DNA of 64,000 nucleotides from Corythucha ciliata (GCA_038030265.1 CM075941.1:1736001-1800000), one strand, 5' to 3'; positions 1 to 11,002 are shown, counted from the stretch's first letter. Notes: a model not told the origin generated them from the sequence alone. Numbers and translations are program-made.

Positions 1-2
1 AA

Positions 3-242
3 GAAAAACTCAAGGGGGAAGATGGCTCTAATAAACGAAAAGGTCGAATGGTGCATTTCGAAAAGGGCGAGACGGTCTATGTACGAGACTACCGAGAGAA
101 CGCGGACAAACGGAAATGGGTCAAGGCCGAAGTAGAAGAAGTTCTTGGCGACTATACGTATTTGGTGAAGCCGTTGGGGTTCGCTAAACCGGGGAAGAGA
201 CACCTCGACCAAATAATAAAAACGTCAGGAGCGGATGAGTAG
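3..242 (+). CDS. Ty3/gypsy integrase C-terminal tail (partial, enters from left edge)
   Basis: The frame is open from the left edge to TAG at 240-242. It encodes an 80-residue tail with a small beta-barrel-like pattern (GETVYVRDYR, then KWVKAEVEEVLG, then TYLVK, then GKRHLDQI). This matches the C-terminal domain that follows the integrase core in Ty3/gypsy Pol and contacts DNA during insertion. The first ATG is at 48, but the frame continues upstream, so the true start lies outside the window. Gag, protease, RT and the integrase core are not here. The ending differs from the other gypsy copies in the window, which use an SIDRLKPAF motif, so this is probably another lineage. Assignment rests on motif order; domain confidence is good, clade confidence is low. 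Confidence 0.7.
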   Translation, partial: EKLKGEDGSNKRKGRMVHFEKGETVYVRDYRENADKRKWVKAEVEEVLGDYTYLVKPLGFAKPGKRHLDQIIKTSGADE

Positions 243-1102
243 CTCGGCACTTCGAGGAGAGGATGTTGAATACTAGATTTTGATCTTTTCATCACATGAT
301 TATAAAAAAAATAAAGAGTCAGTTTTTCTTAGTTTTCGTTCGTACAAAGTTGTTCTTATTTTAGGACATAACAGTCTGGACCATATTCCACCATCTACGT
401 AATCAATTCATCGATCACTTGAGTGTGATTTTCATCTCAGAGCATTGAACCATGAGTCATTCTTACCTATTACAAATTTACAATAATTCTACTGAGGAAA
501 ATGGTATAAAATACAAATTTCGGCACAAAAGGTACCTATAGGTTCACCTTTTTTGTGGTTATTCTGACTCAAGCAGTAAATTGTCGAAGGGTTTGAACTA
601 AGGGGATAAAATGTTGTGAGTCGAAACGATAGAAACTTATGACCATGACGTCAAACTTTTGTGACGCTCTGTTCGTTTGTCTGTTTCCGTCCTCAACAGA
701 AACTATGTACATCACTTCATTTGTGAAGGCCGGTTTCCACTTATATCATAATGGCTTATCGTGTCACCATATACGGTAGTACGATGGGGCTGAATAAACC
801 CCCCGTATCATTGAAGCATTGCGTATCATTAATGCCGCACCATGGAAAGATGCGGGTTGACGATAGGCTGAAAGGTAATGTATCCAACGATACATAAACC
901 TGGATTGCTCACAGTGAGCTGGAGGGGCGTGGAGGGGGCAGGTCGTCCTCTGACAAACAATCACCCTGTCCCTCTCCTTGTGTAGTTATGGCTACACAAC
1001 TCTCTTCTGGTATTTACTTTGAAACTCCACCCCTCTCATCCACTTGGGAGCTTATTAGATGGCTATTCTTTATCAGCAGTGATGAGCAATCCAGTTCTTT
1101 TA
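243..1102. other. No gene seen; may begin with the LTR of the upstream gypsy element
   Basis: This is A+T-rich noncoding sequence. A TG start (TGTTGAATAC at about 265) just after the integrase stop is where a 3' LTR would begin, but I cannot find a matching CA end or a second LTR. Short ORFs here look random. Confidence 0.3.
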
Positions 1103-1239
1103 AGGCCCGTTCACAAGCTCTATGTTTGCGTTGTGTGGGATCTATGCAACCAAACAAATTCATTCCCTAAAAAAATGAAGCATTTTGATAGGTTGCATGG
1201 ACACCACACAAAGAAAACATAGAGTTTGTGAACGGGCCT
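1103..1239. mobile_element. Harbinger/Tourist-like MITE, 137 bp, TTA duplication
   Basis: The ends are inverted copies of AGGCCCGTTCACAA, with similarity extending about 55 bp inward through the CTCTATGTTT and GGTTGCATGGA regions, so the element folds into a long hairpin. TTA at 1100-1102 is repeated at 1240-1242. A 3-bp TWA duplication with G/C-rich ends is typical of PIF/Harbinger-derived MITEs. It carries no ORF, so any movement would have depended on a transposase in trans. Confidence 0.75.
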
Positions 1240-1824
1240 TTATATATCGTTGAATGTATCCTTCACTCTGAAGTTTACTGCGTGATACGGTTTGATAAGA
1301 AGGAGTGGTGGAATTTGAAGCATTTTCATGCCTCAAACCATTGAACGGATAGTGCCTCCATTCTCATGTCTCCATGCTGAAAAGATCCAACGTTACGTCA
1401 CCCGCGCATACTAAATTCCATCTCCATACAGTATGCTTAACATCCCAATGATGTCACTCAACTATACGTCATTAAATAATACAAGATTCACCTCCCTTAT
1501 GTTTGAGTTTGATGCCTATCTTTCATGATAAATGACAGTTTTTATTCTGTCATGATAAATGACAGAATAAAAACAATTTCAACTGTGAAGAGTATTAGCG
1601 TCGTTGTGAGCGGTCAGTTCAGTCTTCCAAAGGAAAGAAAAACAATATCATGTCATCTCACTCATTGTTTCTTTAATTTCTCCGAATCGGTTTTCTACAA
1701 GTATACGCAACCCTCAGGGCTCTGTTCCAGTAACAATAAAAATAAAAGGCATATAATAATAAATTATAATTAAAAACGAAATGCACATAATTTCATTTCG
1801 TAACAAAATAACTTTACCTTAATG
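1240..1824. other. Intergenic, with a small perfect hairpin
   Basis: No gene is seen. The notable structure is the hairpin and direct repeat at 1524-1574, listed separately. The last 15 bases (1810-1824) are the left target-site duplication of the following SINE. Confidence 0.5.
1524..1574. repeat. Perfect 16-bp hairpin overlapping a direct repeat
   Basis: GTTTTTATTCTGTCAT (1538-1553) is perfectly complementary to 1559-1574 with a 5-base loop. CATGATAAATGACAG also occurs twice directly (1524-1538 and 1551-1565). No function is assigned. Confidence 0.7.
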
Positions 1825-2031
1825 CCCAGCATAGTGGCCGACTCATTCGTGGTAGGGCGTCGACTCTCATGTCCAGGTATCGTCTGCTGAGTGGGTTCGA
1901 TTCCCACTAAAGGCTGGATTATTTAAGGGGAAGTGATAACCACGTGAGAATAGTAAAATGTGTGCTTTCGCCCTCGTCCACGACACCGTATGGTAGTTGG
2001 ACGTAAAGCACGTTGGATTACCAACTCATTA
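1825..2031 (+). mobile_element. tRNA-derived SINE with perfect 15-bp target-site duplication
   Basis: The 5' half (1826-1917) resembles a type II (Leu/Ser-like) tRNA. CCAGC and GCTGG pair as an acceptor stem, TGGCCGA plus GGTAGGGCGTC forms the D-arm/box A region, and GTGGGTTCGATTCCCAC forms a perfect T-arm with a canonical box B (GGTTCGATTCC). A roughly 115-bp non-tRNA body follows. The unit is flanked by AACTTTACCTTAATG at 1810-1824 and 2032-2046, identical over 15 bases, which is the mark of LINE-machinery retrotransposition. RNA polymerase III would initiate from the internal boxes. The identical duplication suggests a fairly recent insertion. The partner LINE is not identified. Confidence 0.8.
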
Positions 2032-2046
2032 AACTTTACCTTAATG

Positions 2047-4615
2047 TACAGATTGTCGCCGAATAAAAAACAGCTGTCAAAATCTGGAAGGTGATTTCAG
2101 ACAAGTTTCCCCGGCACCTTTCCCATTCGCCCTCGCCTAAACTTCAGCCTAAATTCTGGCTCTATTTCTTCGCCAATCTTCGATTAGAAAGTCGATTAGT
2201 ATAGTTTTCAGGAAATCGCATAATGTAGAAGAAGCTTGCTTGTTCAAATTTCAATCCTGAGTTAACCAAAAAATACAAATTCAGTTCAAATGTATTACAG
2301 AGTTTTTCAGTGATGTAATTTGAAGAAGTACAATTTTCAAGCGTAGTAATAAATAATTAAATTAATAGATTACTTATGTATTAGTCACAGACGATTTTTT
2401 CCTTATTCGTGACATGAAACCGCGAATTGATGTCCTATTTCCAGCCATGTGCCCCACGGGTGGGTTTTTATATTAATTTAATTAATTATTACGCCGTGTT
2501 CAACAAAAGTAGTGCGAATCGAAGACGTGCACTTTCATGTCTACGGAGCTAAAATCTAGCGGTAAACAGTAAAATAGGAGTAGGCTCTTACAGGTAACAC
2601 AATCGCACCTGATGGGATCCCGTATTTAAATGAACAAAAGCTCATTTAAGAGTAGAGTAAGTACCTTGGCAAAAATTAAACCGAAGCATCCACTCCAGTT
2701 TATATTTTACCCCTCGAAGCACGGAGACGGATCGGTTGCGAATCGAACATGAGTGGGCTCTCCTCACCGCGCCGAGTCCGCACCGACACACGGCCGTGTC
2801 GGCACACGGAAATGTGAGGGGAGACCTTTATTCGTCTCAGTTTAGAATCATCTCAGTTCACCAGGTAGAATTGGGTCGTTTCTTCGACCTAGTTAGAAGA
2901 CACTGAATTCCTGTAAACTTGATTTATAATTTTGCTCAATGATTACCTATTTGTTTTCCCAGTACAATATTCCCCAGCAAGCCCAACTGTATACAACGTA
3001 CTATGCAAACTGTTTGATTATTATTAAGCAAACATAACTATACTGACATTAATTAGGAAACTTTCAACACCGGTCTCTGTCAAAGCACGCAATAAAATGA
3101 AACTAACGAGGAGTAATTTCAGTTTACCTTTACTAGAAGGAGGGCATACTTCTATTTTATTTTCCAAGATTTTGTTTAATCTACCCTCGGCTCATGAACA
3201 CTACACGGTTTCAACGTAATTGATGGGAATAGCGCGAGGGAATTTATATTTTATTATTTCTTATACTCGAGCCGCATGAAAAAAAGTCTGTTGATACTTC
3301 ATAGTGTTGGGTTGAACGTCCTTATGAAGAACAACAAAACATGCACGCCGTGTAAATCTAAGCAACATGAATGTTTCCAACTCCTCCCCCCCCCACCCAA
3401 ACAAAAAAGCGTTTTTTTTTTTTTATTAAACACAATTTAACGTCCAAAATAAGGGAAATTCATTTCTCGCCACGGATGAAATGTAAAACGGTGGTAACAC
3501 ACGGTTAATGGGAGGGAGTTCGCGCGTATTTGAACAGGCGGCGAGGTTTCAGGCTTTAGATGGGTGTGTGTGTGTAATAGTTTGAAATAAATTTGCGCGA
3601 GATTTCGGTCGGAGTGTTCGTGTCCTCTGTTAGGTAATAGGATGTTGAATACGAGCACAAGCTTTTATAATTTTATTTGTACGATAAATACACCGTTACA
3701 ATTCAGCAAAATGAGGTTCACGAGCGCTTAGAGTGTTCCAACGATAATTTTGAGTGAATAAGAAGCTGGGAGTGCGCAGGCATTGCTTTGCTTTTTTCGG
3801 GTGATAAAAAGTTGAATATATTGCCCTCGTATGCTTCATTGATTTCTGTTTTGGATAAAATACAGCGATGGGCCTAGGGTTGTGCGGGAGGAATAAAAGG
3901 TTTAAAAAATGGCATAATATTTTTTTTTATTGCCCAAAGACCGAATTAATACCGGGCCGACGAGCCCTAATCTCAGCAGCATACAGGAGGTGGGGTTAAA
4001 ATAAGGTAAGAAGTTGATGGCTTTTCGGATGAGCTGAGATTTCTATAGGAGGAGGTGTGGGAAAGGCAGCCCAATTCAGCTTTTTAAATTTTTTTCATAA
4101 TGTAATGGTGAAGAGGGGGAGTAATTTGAATTTGATTCATTTTACGTGCGATTTTTTCTTAAGACATTAACGACAAACGGTGCGAGCCCTCCTTCCACGA
4201 CTACTACCACCAGAAATCTTTGGCAGCGAGATTAATGCAAAGGCGTATCAAGATTTATGGGGAAGAACTACGATCTCTGCCAGTTCTCAATGTGGGGGTA
4301 ATTACCCCCATTCAGGGGTAATTTAGACCTCTTGGGGTAATGCATAAAAGGCACAGGATAAAATTGAATAATCTTTGGGTGATTTCTGAGTATTTAGTCC
4401 AAAGCAAATCTGGTGAAGTCTCTCATATTATTAAGTGTGCAAAATCAACGAAGTTGGTTGTTGAATTAAGGAAACCCCGCGAAATTAGGTTTTTGCAGGC
4501 AACGACAATCAGCAGAGCCAGTGCTCTGGAGCCAGTTAGCGTAACGAGAAAGTGGCGAGAAGCTTAATAGCCAATTCAAACAACAAGACCCCGAACTAGT
4601 GAAACACCCCGATAC
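2047..4615. other. Gene-poor stretch
   Basis: I see no convincing gene. It contains a nested imperfect hairpin at 2758-2823 (outer CTCTCCTCAC with GTGAGGGGAG, inner arms around CGGCC), short C, T and TG runs near 3380-3570, and repeated GGGGTAAT-type words at 4285-4340. Confidence 0.5.
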
Positions 4616-4980
4616 TCAGTTGAAATTGAGAAAACGCGCTTGTTCACGGCTGAAATTTGAGAACACGGCCCCTTTTTCAAATCTAAAATTGAGGAAAAGC
4701 TCTGTTTGAAAACCAAATATCGTGAATTTGAAACCACTCCCACTCTTCTCCCACTCTTTCCAAACTCGCTCCTTGATCCTCGTCGCTGTTACTTGACAAT
4801 CCCTCCTGTCTCCTCGCCCAGCAACTTCCAGACCTGCGTAGCTTGTCATCAATCTCTCTTTCGCCCTGATTCTAAGAGGCCTTTGCCTACTCACTTGCAG
4901 AGCATATCTGTCCCACAGAGAAAGTGCTGACGCATTGTCTGTACTCTCACCAAGTACGCTAGCATAAGTGGATCTGGCCG
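4616..4980 (-). other. Open minus-strand stretch, unrecognised
   Basis: The minus strand is open from about 4975 down to 4616. It includes a charged, protein-like segment with the words KERLMTSYAGLEVAG, RRDCQVTATRI and EEWEKSG-like endings, before drifting into low-complexity FNF repeats near 4680. The only starts are non-ATG. It lies just downstream, on the same strand, of the jockey-type ORF2 scrap, so it may be more of that element or of a second one. I do not recognise a domain, and it may be chance. Confidence 0.25.
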
Positions 4981-5017
4981 ATACTTCGGGGGTAGAACCC
5001 CGCTTAAGGCGTAAAAG

Positions 5018-5483
5018 CTCTTATCTGGTGTTGTTCTGAAACTTCCAGTCGCGATGAGCAAAGAGTTCAGTTACCTCCCACGGTCTTGGTACGTAGCTTC
5101 CTTCATTCTCAATCATTGGTAATGCACTAGTTCCTTTCCTTCCGGAGATGCTCTTGATTTTAGCCCACATCTCACTGGAATCTCTACTCTCATTGATGGC
5201 CTCCACATACTCCCACATGCTCTCCTTTCGGGCTTTGGTGAAGACGGCTCTCTCTCTCTCTTGCCATCGCTATGCGAAAAGCCGTAATATTATACGAGAT
5301 AATATTCTTCCTCAGCCTCTTGAACGCCTCCTTCTTCTCCTTGTGTGCCTTCGCACATTCAGCATTCCACCAAGGAACGCACCTCCTTCTTTTCCTCGAC
5401 CCGTTCTTGGTATCACCTTCGTTGCTGCTACATTGATCCGTTCCTCTAAGGACTCCAGATACTGTTCTGCCCTGCTGGTATAG
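5018..5483 (-). pseudogene. Jockey-type ORF2 scrap: linker between endonuclease and RT
   Basis: Read on the minus strand in two frames, this encodes the linker of non-LTR ORF2 proteins. The first part has a PWWNAECAKAHKEKKEAFK motif, then TAFRIAMARERE. After a frame change comes the MWEYVEAINESRD segment, then SEMWAKIKSISGRKGT and TELFAHR, where RT domain 0 would start. The endonuclease expected upstream is absent, because the preceding ORF1 runs almost directly into this piece. RT is also missing downstream. It is a deletion derivative of the element whose ORF1 lies at 5554-6977. The family call rests on motif order. Confidence 0.55.
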
Positions 5484-5553
5484 TTGGACGCCCTAAATCT
5501 GCTCCATCAGGTTCCTTCTCAGCTTCCCCACTAGTGTCTTCGTTCGCGCCCCT

Positions 5554-6977
5554 TTAACCTGGGCAGCTTCCAGTTCCGTCACATATACATATAGCCCTTA
5601 CTAGATAGATAGTCCTCTGTGGCTTCGGCTCGTCACTAGCAATTGATAGCTTCTGTCCCGACTCCAGAGGTAATCCTTCACTCCTCCTTGCCCCTTCTGG
5701 CTTCGCGAGGGTTGTCCTAGCTACACCTGTTCCATTCACTTTGCCTTCAGGTGCCAGCTTAGGTGCTTCCAATGACTTCGGTGCTGAGGTTCCCATCTCA
5801 ACTAGAGGAGGTCCTCGTACCCGAATTACTTCCTTCTCACCACGCGTTCTTTGCGCGTAGTAGCTTCCTCTCTTACGAAGCCTCCCCTCGTCACGTAGAT
5901 TCTGGCTTCGAAATAACTGCACCTTTGCATCACCTTAACCCTCTGTATTTTGCGTTCATACTGATACACCTTGCACTCCCGGTCTCTCGCTCCGTATGAT
6001 CCACCACAATTAACGCATCCGTCTTCATGTCTCGACTTTCCACATTGCTTCGCCTCGGCACCTCTCTTCCACATGTCCGAATCCCAAACACTTGAAGCAT
6101 TGCAAAGGGGCAGGTATGTTCCCTTTGAAGGACCGGTTTTTTCTTGCTCTTCTGGCCCTTTTTTCCTCATGATGAGTCTCGCGGCTGTAACATTGTAACT
6201 CCTGAAAGCTTCGACTGTCTCCTCCTCGGTCGAATTTTCCAGCTCAGGGTCAGTGATTACCCCTTTAATCGTGTTAAGTCTCTCTGGTGCATTCGTTGAA
6301 ACTTTTACGTCCCCTAGTCTTTCGCATGTCTTTAGCTTTTCAGCTTGGTCTCTCGTCTTAACCATTATTATTAGAGCTCCTGCCCTAGTCTTCCTGACAT
6401 TCTCTACTTTCCCAATCGTGGCATCAAACCACTTGGCAATTGGAAACGGTGATACCTTCTCGAACGACTGATTCTCCCTAGTCACTTGGACTATCCTGTC
6501 CCACATTTCGCCTGGTTCGCTCTTCTCCTCAGTGTCTCTCACTTGTTCTCTTCTGGGAGTCCTTGTAAAGCTCTTCCTAACTTTCTTCGGTGGCGACTTT
6601 ACTGGCCCTCGAGATCGTAGGGTTCAGTCGTCATTATCAGACGTTGCCGGAGTCGTATCAGTGCTTGCAGCAGGTCTGCTCTTCCTCAGTTGTTCCAACG
6701 ATTCTTCAAGATACGGATATCTGTTAATCAGCTCTCCACGACATTCCCTCCTCGAAGGTGTTGGTCGGTCCAACACCTGTTGAATTTGCGCACTGTCCTT
6801 GGGGACCGTCTCTTCCTCAGCAGTGGCCGCAGCAGTAACTGCATACGCAGGTACGTAGCTGACGCGTTGATTCCCGTTTGATTGTTCCATTGACTCACCA
6901 GGGTCGCCCTGTGGGGCCTGACCATCCACAGGGTTACAAGGGTTCAGTCCGGTTTTACTTTGTCCTTGTTGATCCAT
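5554..6977 (-). pseudogene. Jockey-type ORF1 (gag-like zinc-knuckle protein), broken
   Basis: Translation starts at ATG 6977 (MDQQGQSKTG). The frame is open to 5826 except for one in-frame TGA at 6624-6626. A frameshift near 5900 moves the frame to the ORF ending at 5554. Downstream of the stop are a DATIGKVENVRKTRAGALI segment, TEEETVEAFRSY, and a Cys/His cluster (SVWDSDMWKRGAEAKQC, then H-x3-CVNCGG, then RECKVYQYERKIQ) like the C-terminal knuckles of jockey/X-element ORF1 proteins. Such proteins bind element RNA and help form the RNP. About 158 bp upstream could be the 5' leader. Two lesions make it a pseudogene. Confidence 0.6.
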
Positions 6978-7135
6978 TTTTTGTTCTACGCATTTTATCC
7001 CTAGTGCCAGGTCGGGCGAGAAATCTCAAACCCCTATCGTCCGTGTCCAAGTCCTTGCCTTGTCTTGCCCACAAAATGCTCAATCCTTCTGTCATGTACG
7101 CCAACTCGGCGTTTCTCGGGGCAACTACGCGGCTA
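6978..7135 (-). other. Probable 5' leader of the jockey-type element
   Basis: This is noncoding sequence directly upstream of the ORF1 ATG and less A+T-rich than its flank. It ends where the degenerate repeat array begins, so the element's 5' end is probably near 7135. No promoter motif is clear. Confidence 0.35.
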
Positions 7136-7600
7136 AATTGAGAAAAACCAGTAATTCATTGCAAAAAATTGAAAATAAAAACGCTAATTCACGCGGATCT
7201 GTTTGGGCGAACCCGCTAATACGTGTGGATGCGCGACATTAAGAAAAATCACTAAAATCCCGGATTAAATTGTGTTAAAGCGCTCAATCGCAGTTAAACT
7301 TGACAAGGGGCGCTCGTTTGTAGATATACAATGTAGAAAAATCCTAATTCGTGGATCAATATGAGAAAATCTTCTAATACGTGGCTAAAATTGAGTAAAA
7401 GCGCGCATTTGTGGCTAAAATGAAGAAAAACGCTAATTCATGGATCAATTCGATAAAATCCGCAGATTCGCGGCTACTATTGAGTGAAAAAGATAATTCT
7501 CGTTTAAAGTATTGAGAAATAATTCGTACGGCTTAAATTGACACAAGCGCTTATGCGGGGCAAGAATTGAAGAAAAGCCAAGATAAGTGTGGCTAAAAAT
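7136..7600. repeat. Degenerate ~30-bp tandem array (family A, reverse orientation)
   Basis: Words such as AAAACGCTAATTC, GCGGCTAAAATTGAG and CATGGATCAATTCGAT recur about every 30-35 bp with heavy divergence. Reverse-complemented, the consensus matches the array inside the hAT-like element at 27.4-29.2 kb. The array ends abruptly at a gypsy RT fragment at about 7600. Confidence 0.65.
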
Positions 7601-9532
7601 AAGAAAACTCACTCCTGTTCCTCGCACAACACCCAACATGTTATTGAAACAAACAGGCCTGCCATTCGCTCTCGTTTTCGACGTCTTCCACCAGAGAAAC
7701 TCCAAGTTGCCAGAAAAGAGTTCCAGATGATGCTCGATCTTGGGATCTGTCGACCCTCAAAATCAAGCTGGTCCACTTCACTTCACCCAGCACGCAAAAA
7801 AAAAAAAATGGAAGCTGGCGTCCATGCGGTGACGTCCGGCGGTTAAATGCCGTCACTAAGCCCGACCACTATCCCCTACCGCACATTCACGATTTTTCAT
7901 CCAACCTACATGTAACTAAAATTTTCTCAAAACTGGATCTTTTGAGAGCTTACAACCAAATACCTATCGCACCTACCGACATCGAGAAAACAGCTATCAT
8001 CACGCCCTTCGGACTCTTTGAATTCCCAATGATGATTTTCGGTCTGAAAAATGCCGGACTGACTTTTCAGCGATTCATGGACAAAGTTCTTCGAGACCTC
8101 CTGTTCGTCTTCACATACCTCGATGACGTCCTGGTCGGTTCAACGTCTCCAGAGGAACACGAAGAACACCTTTCTCTTGTGTTCCAACGATTTAAAGATT
8201 ACGGAATCTGCCTTAATCCCGCAAAATGTGTTTTCGGCGTAGAAGAAATCGATTTTATCGGTTTTCGAATCACTCCGTCAGGCCCCGCTCCTCTGCCTCA
8301 GCGCGTTCAGGCACTCATAGATGCCAGCCGACCGTCCACCTTCCGGGCCTTGCGTCGTTTTTTAGGTACAATCAATTTCTATCGTCGTTTTCTCCCCGTC
8401 GAGCGGCCTGGTCCCAAGTAAAACTTCACAACGCACTCAGAGATTGCAAAAACGACAACGATCTCATCACCTGGAATTCCGATTTGAGTCAAGCATACGA
8501 CGATTGTCTCAAAACCCTCGCCAACGCCACCCTTCTGGCTCATCCGAAGCCTGACTGTTCTTTACTCCTTCAAGTTGACGCTTCAGACATGGCAATCGGC
8601 TCCGTTCGTCAACAAAGCATTGACGGCTCCTCCTCACCGTTATCTTTTTTCTCCAGAAAACTGACAGTCACGGAAACTCGTTATAGCACATACGACAAAG
8701 AACTTCTCGCGATTTATGCATCGATCAAACATTTTCGACACTTTGTAGAAGGTCAAAACTTAACAGTCTACACGGACCACAAACCACTTTCTTTTGATTT
8801 CTCTCAGAATCTCGAAAAAGCGTCACTTGGATTTTTTTTCACAATTCACGACCGACATTCGTCACATCAGTGGTAAGGATAATGTGATAGCCGATTTCAT
8901 GTCCAGACTCGAAACCATTAACCTTTTCAATTTCGCCGAAGTTGCCAAAATTCAAGAAAACGACGACGAACTGAAAAATCTCCTCAAATCCCCTGCAAAC
9001 TCTCTCAAACTCCGCCGAGACTTGATTCCAGGCCTCACCACATACCTTTATTGCGATGAAAGAAATCGTGTTTTCATTCCTTCCCCTCTCCGCTGTAAAG
9101 TTTTCCTTCTCATCCACAACGCCGCACACCCTTCTCCGAAACGCACTTCGCTACTTGTTCGCGAACGTTTCGTCTGGCCAGGTATAGATCACGATTCCAA
9201 ATTGTAGGCTAAAGCTTGCCTTCAGTGCCAAAGGTCCAAAGTCGGACGACATACAAATAGCCCTCCTGGAACGTTTCCCTCTGTCGACGCCCGTTTTCAG
9301 TGTGTCCATTTCGATATTGTCGGTCCTCTTCCCCACTCTGAAAACATGCGCTACATTCTCACAATGATTGATCGCTTCTCTTCATGGCCCGAAGCAATTC
9401 CCATTCGAGACATTTCGGCTGAAACTGTCGCCGACACCTTTCTCAGGGAGTGGATCTCACGCTACGGCGGAATCCCCCATCGAATTGTCACCGACCGGGG
9501 CCGACAATTCGATTCACATATGTTTCAACCAG
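7601..9532 (+). pseudogene. Ty3/gypsy Pol, 5' part: RT, RNase H, integrase N-terminus
   Basis: The 5' end is truncated: gag and protease are missing. The fragment opens at the RT N-terminus ([12 protein letters not shown], then [14 protein letters not shown]). A run of A at 7798-7808 shifts the frame before the next RT block. The RT core follows at 7942-8421 with [10 protein letters not shown] and the catalytic box YLDD. RNase H has DASDMAIGS and TVYTDHKPLSF. Then come the zinc-binding H2C2 region of integrase ([10 protein letters not shown] context) and the core start ([21 protein letters not shown]). Frameshifts lie near 7805, 8400 and 8840, and a stop follows the SKL codons at 9205. The fragment stops at 9532, where an LTR has inserted. 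The integrase resumes at 11003. Confidence 0.85.
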
Positions 9533-9987
9533 TGTGACCCTGATGGTCGGTCACACGCTCCGTTAGGAGTTACCTTTTTTATCGAGATCGGAGAGTCCAG
9601 GAGTCTTCAGGAATAGGTAGTGTTTTGTTTAAAAAAAAAGAAGATATTAAGCAAATTTACTTTCTTTTCTCTTTAAAGAAAAAATGTGGTTTATTTTATT
9701 CGAAACTTGAAGGAATTTATAACTTAAACTCTATGTATGCACAAATAGAAAACTTGGGGACCGCAATAATATTCTAATGATCTCTTGAGGGTTGGTTTAT
9801 ATGAACCGAATTTAGTGGTTATTTCGGAGAGGAGGGGAATAAAAAAAACGAAATGATGATTTGTAAAGGAATAGACGTTGAGACTCACGAGTTTGTTTCG
9901 AAGGGGAGATGTTGGTGACGATTTTCGAGACACCGGTGACTTGACCGATGGCGACGGAAGACGACGTGGTGGACTTCAGCTCGGGGT

Positions 9988-10319
9988 AGGCCGGTGACCA
10001 AAATCGGTGACGACGGGTGACAACCGGGTCTAACCTCAACCTTTGAATAGGCTGGTGACAACAATGGCGACGACGGATGACGACGGGGTCTCAACCTTTG
10101 AGGCTGGTGACAACAATGGCGACGACGGATGACGACGGGGTCTGACCTCAACCTTTGAATAGGCTGGTGACAACAATGGTGACGACGGATGACGACGGGG
10201 TCTGACCTCAACCTTTGAGTAGGCTGGTGACAACAATGATGACGACGGATGACGACGGAGTCTGACCTCAACCTTTGAGTGGGCTGGTGACAACAATGAT
10301 GACGACGGATGACGATATT
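9988..10319. repeat. 60-bp minisatellite, about 5.5 units, inside the solo LTR
   Basis: Units begin AGGCTGGTGACAACAATG and carry GACGACGGATGACGACGG, then a CAACCTTTGA end. Spacing is 60 bp, with one shorter unit of about 52 bp at 10048-10099. Because 60 is a multiple of three, the minus strand has long repeat-encoded ORFs, which I treat as artefacts. Confidence 0.85.
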
Positions 10320-10360
10320 CTGACTTACGGAGTATGACGTAGCTCACCCACCACGACGCG

Positions 10361-10580
10361 GTGACCACCAAAACGGCACTGGTGTCAATCACCACTAGAA
10401 ACGTTACGACACTTGACTCTTCTAGATCGACTTGTGCTCACGATCTCTCTTTGACACGGACAACAATACGGTGGCCACCAAAACGGCACTGGTGTCAATC
10501 ACCACTAGAAACGTTACGACACTTGACTCTTCTAGACCGACTTGTACTCACGGTTTCTCTTTCCCGAGTCTTTCTGGTCT
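10361..10580. repeat. Tandem duplication, two 110-bp copies, inside the solo LTR
   Basis: The block starting GTGACCACCAAAACGGCACT at 10361 recurs at 10471 as GTGGCCACCAAAACGGCACT. Similarity continues through AACGTTACGACACTTGACTC. The copies differ at few positions over the first ~90 bases. Confidence 0.85.
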
Positions 10581-11002
10581 CGTTTCTCGAACCCGAATCT
10601 CTCTTTCGAGCTCCGACGGGCTCTTTTATACTCTCTGTCTCAAGGAGTGGGGAAATGTGTGGTGAGGAGTTAGAGAGGGGACAGCGTGGTTCGCTTCAAT
10701 ACTCCATAGAGATCGTTAGAATGGTCCGGAATCTAAAACTCGATTTTATTATACTTAACATGGTTGTAACGTGAGAGATTTTTAGTGATTAACGTCTAAT
10801 TTTCTGCTTTTCTATTTACAATGAATATTGCTGACTTATCCACTAAACCTTATACTTATAAACATAAACAAAAATGATATGACACTAGTACTGAGATTTT
10901 CTTCTAATGGATGAACGCGAGAAACAATATTACAAACTTATCCGCTAGGCAAAAAAAAAAACAAAAAAAAAGAATTCCCCTATAAAATTCCCGTTACACC
11001 AG

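Larger units (their letters stand above)
9533..10998 (+). mobile_element. Solo LTR, 1466 bp, inserted in gypsy integrase (TSD CCAG)
   Basis: The insert starts TGTGAC and ends GTTACA, so it has the TG...CA ends of an LTR. It is flanked by CCAG at 9529-9532 and again at 10999-11002, a 4-bp duplication typical of gypsy integrases. The gypsy integrase reading continues on the far side, which defines both edges. No internal coding region is present, so this is a solo LTR left by LTR-LTR recombination. It contains two internal tandem features, at 9988-10319 and 10361-10580. A TATA-like TTTTATACT near 10622 could be its promoter. Strand is arbitrary, chosen from the TATA position. Confidence 0.8.

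Noticed and set aside
2758..2823. Nested G+C-rich hairpin as a possible structured RNA
   Set aside because: Arms are short and imperfect and no copy or conserved motif was seen, so it is only noted as a hairpin.
3632..3660. AGGATGTTGAATAC also found at about 261, as if a second LTR start
   Set aside because: Similarity stops after 14 bases, so it does not support an LTR pair.
9885..10395. Long overlapping minus-strand ORFs rich in RRHPSSPLLSP repeats
   Set aside because: They arise because the 60-bp minisatellite unit is a multiple of three; several frames are open at once and there is no sensible start or domain.
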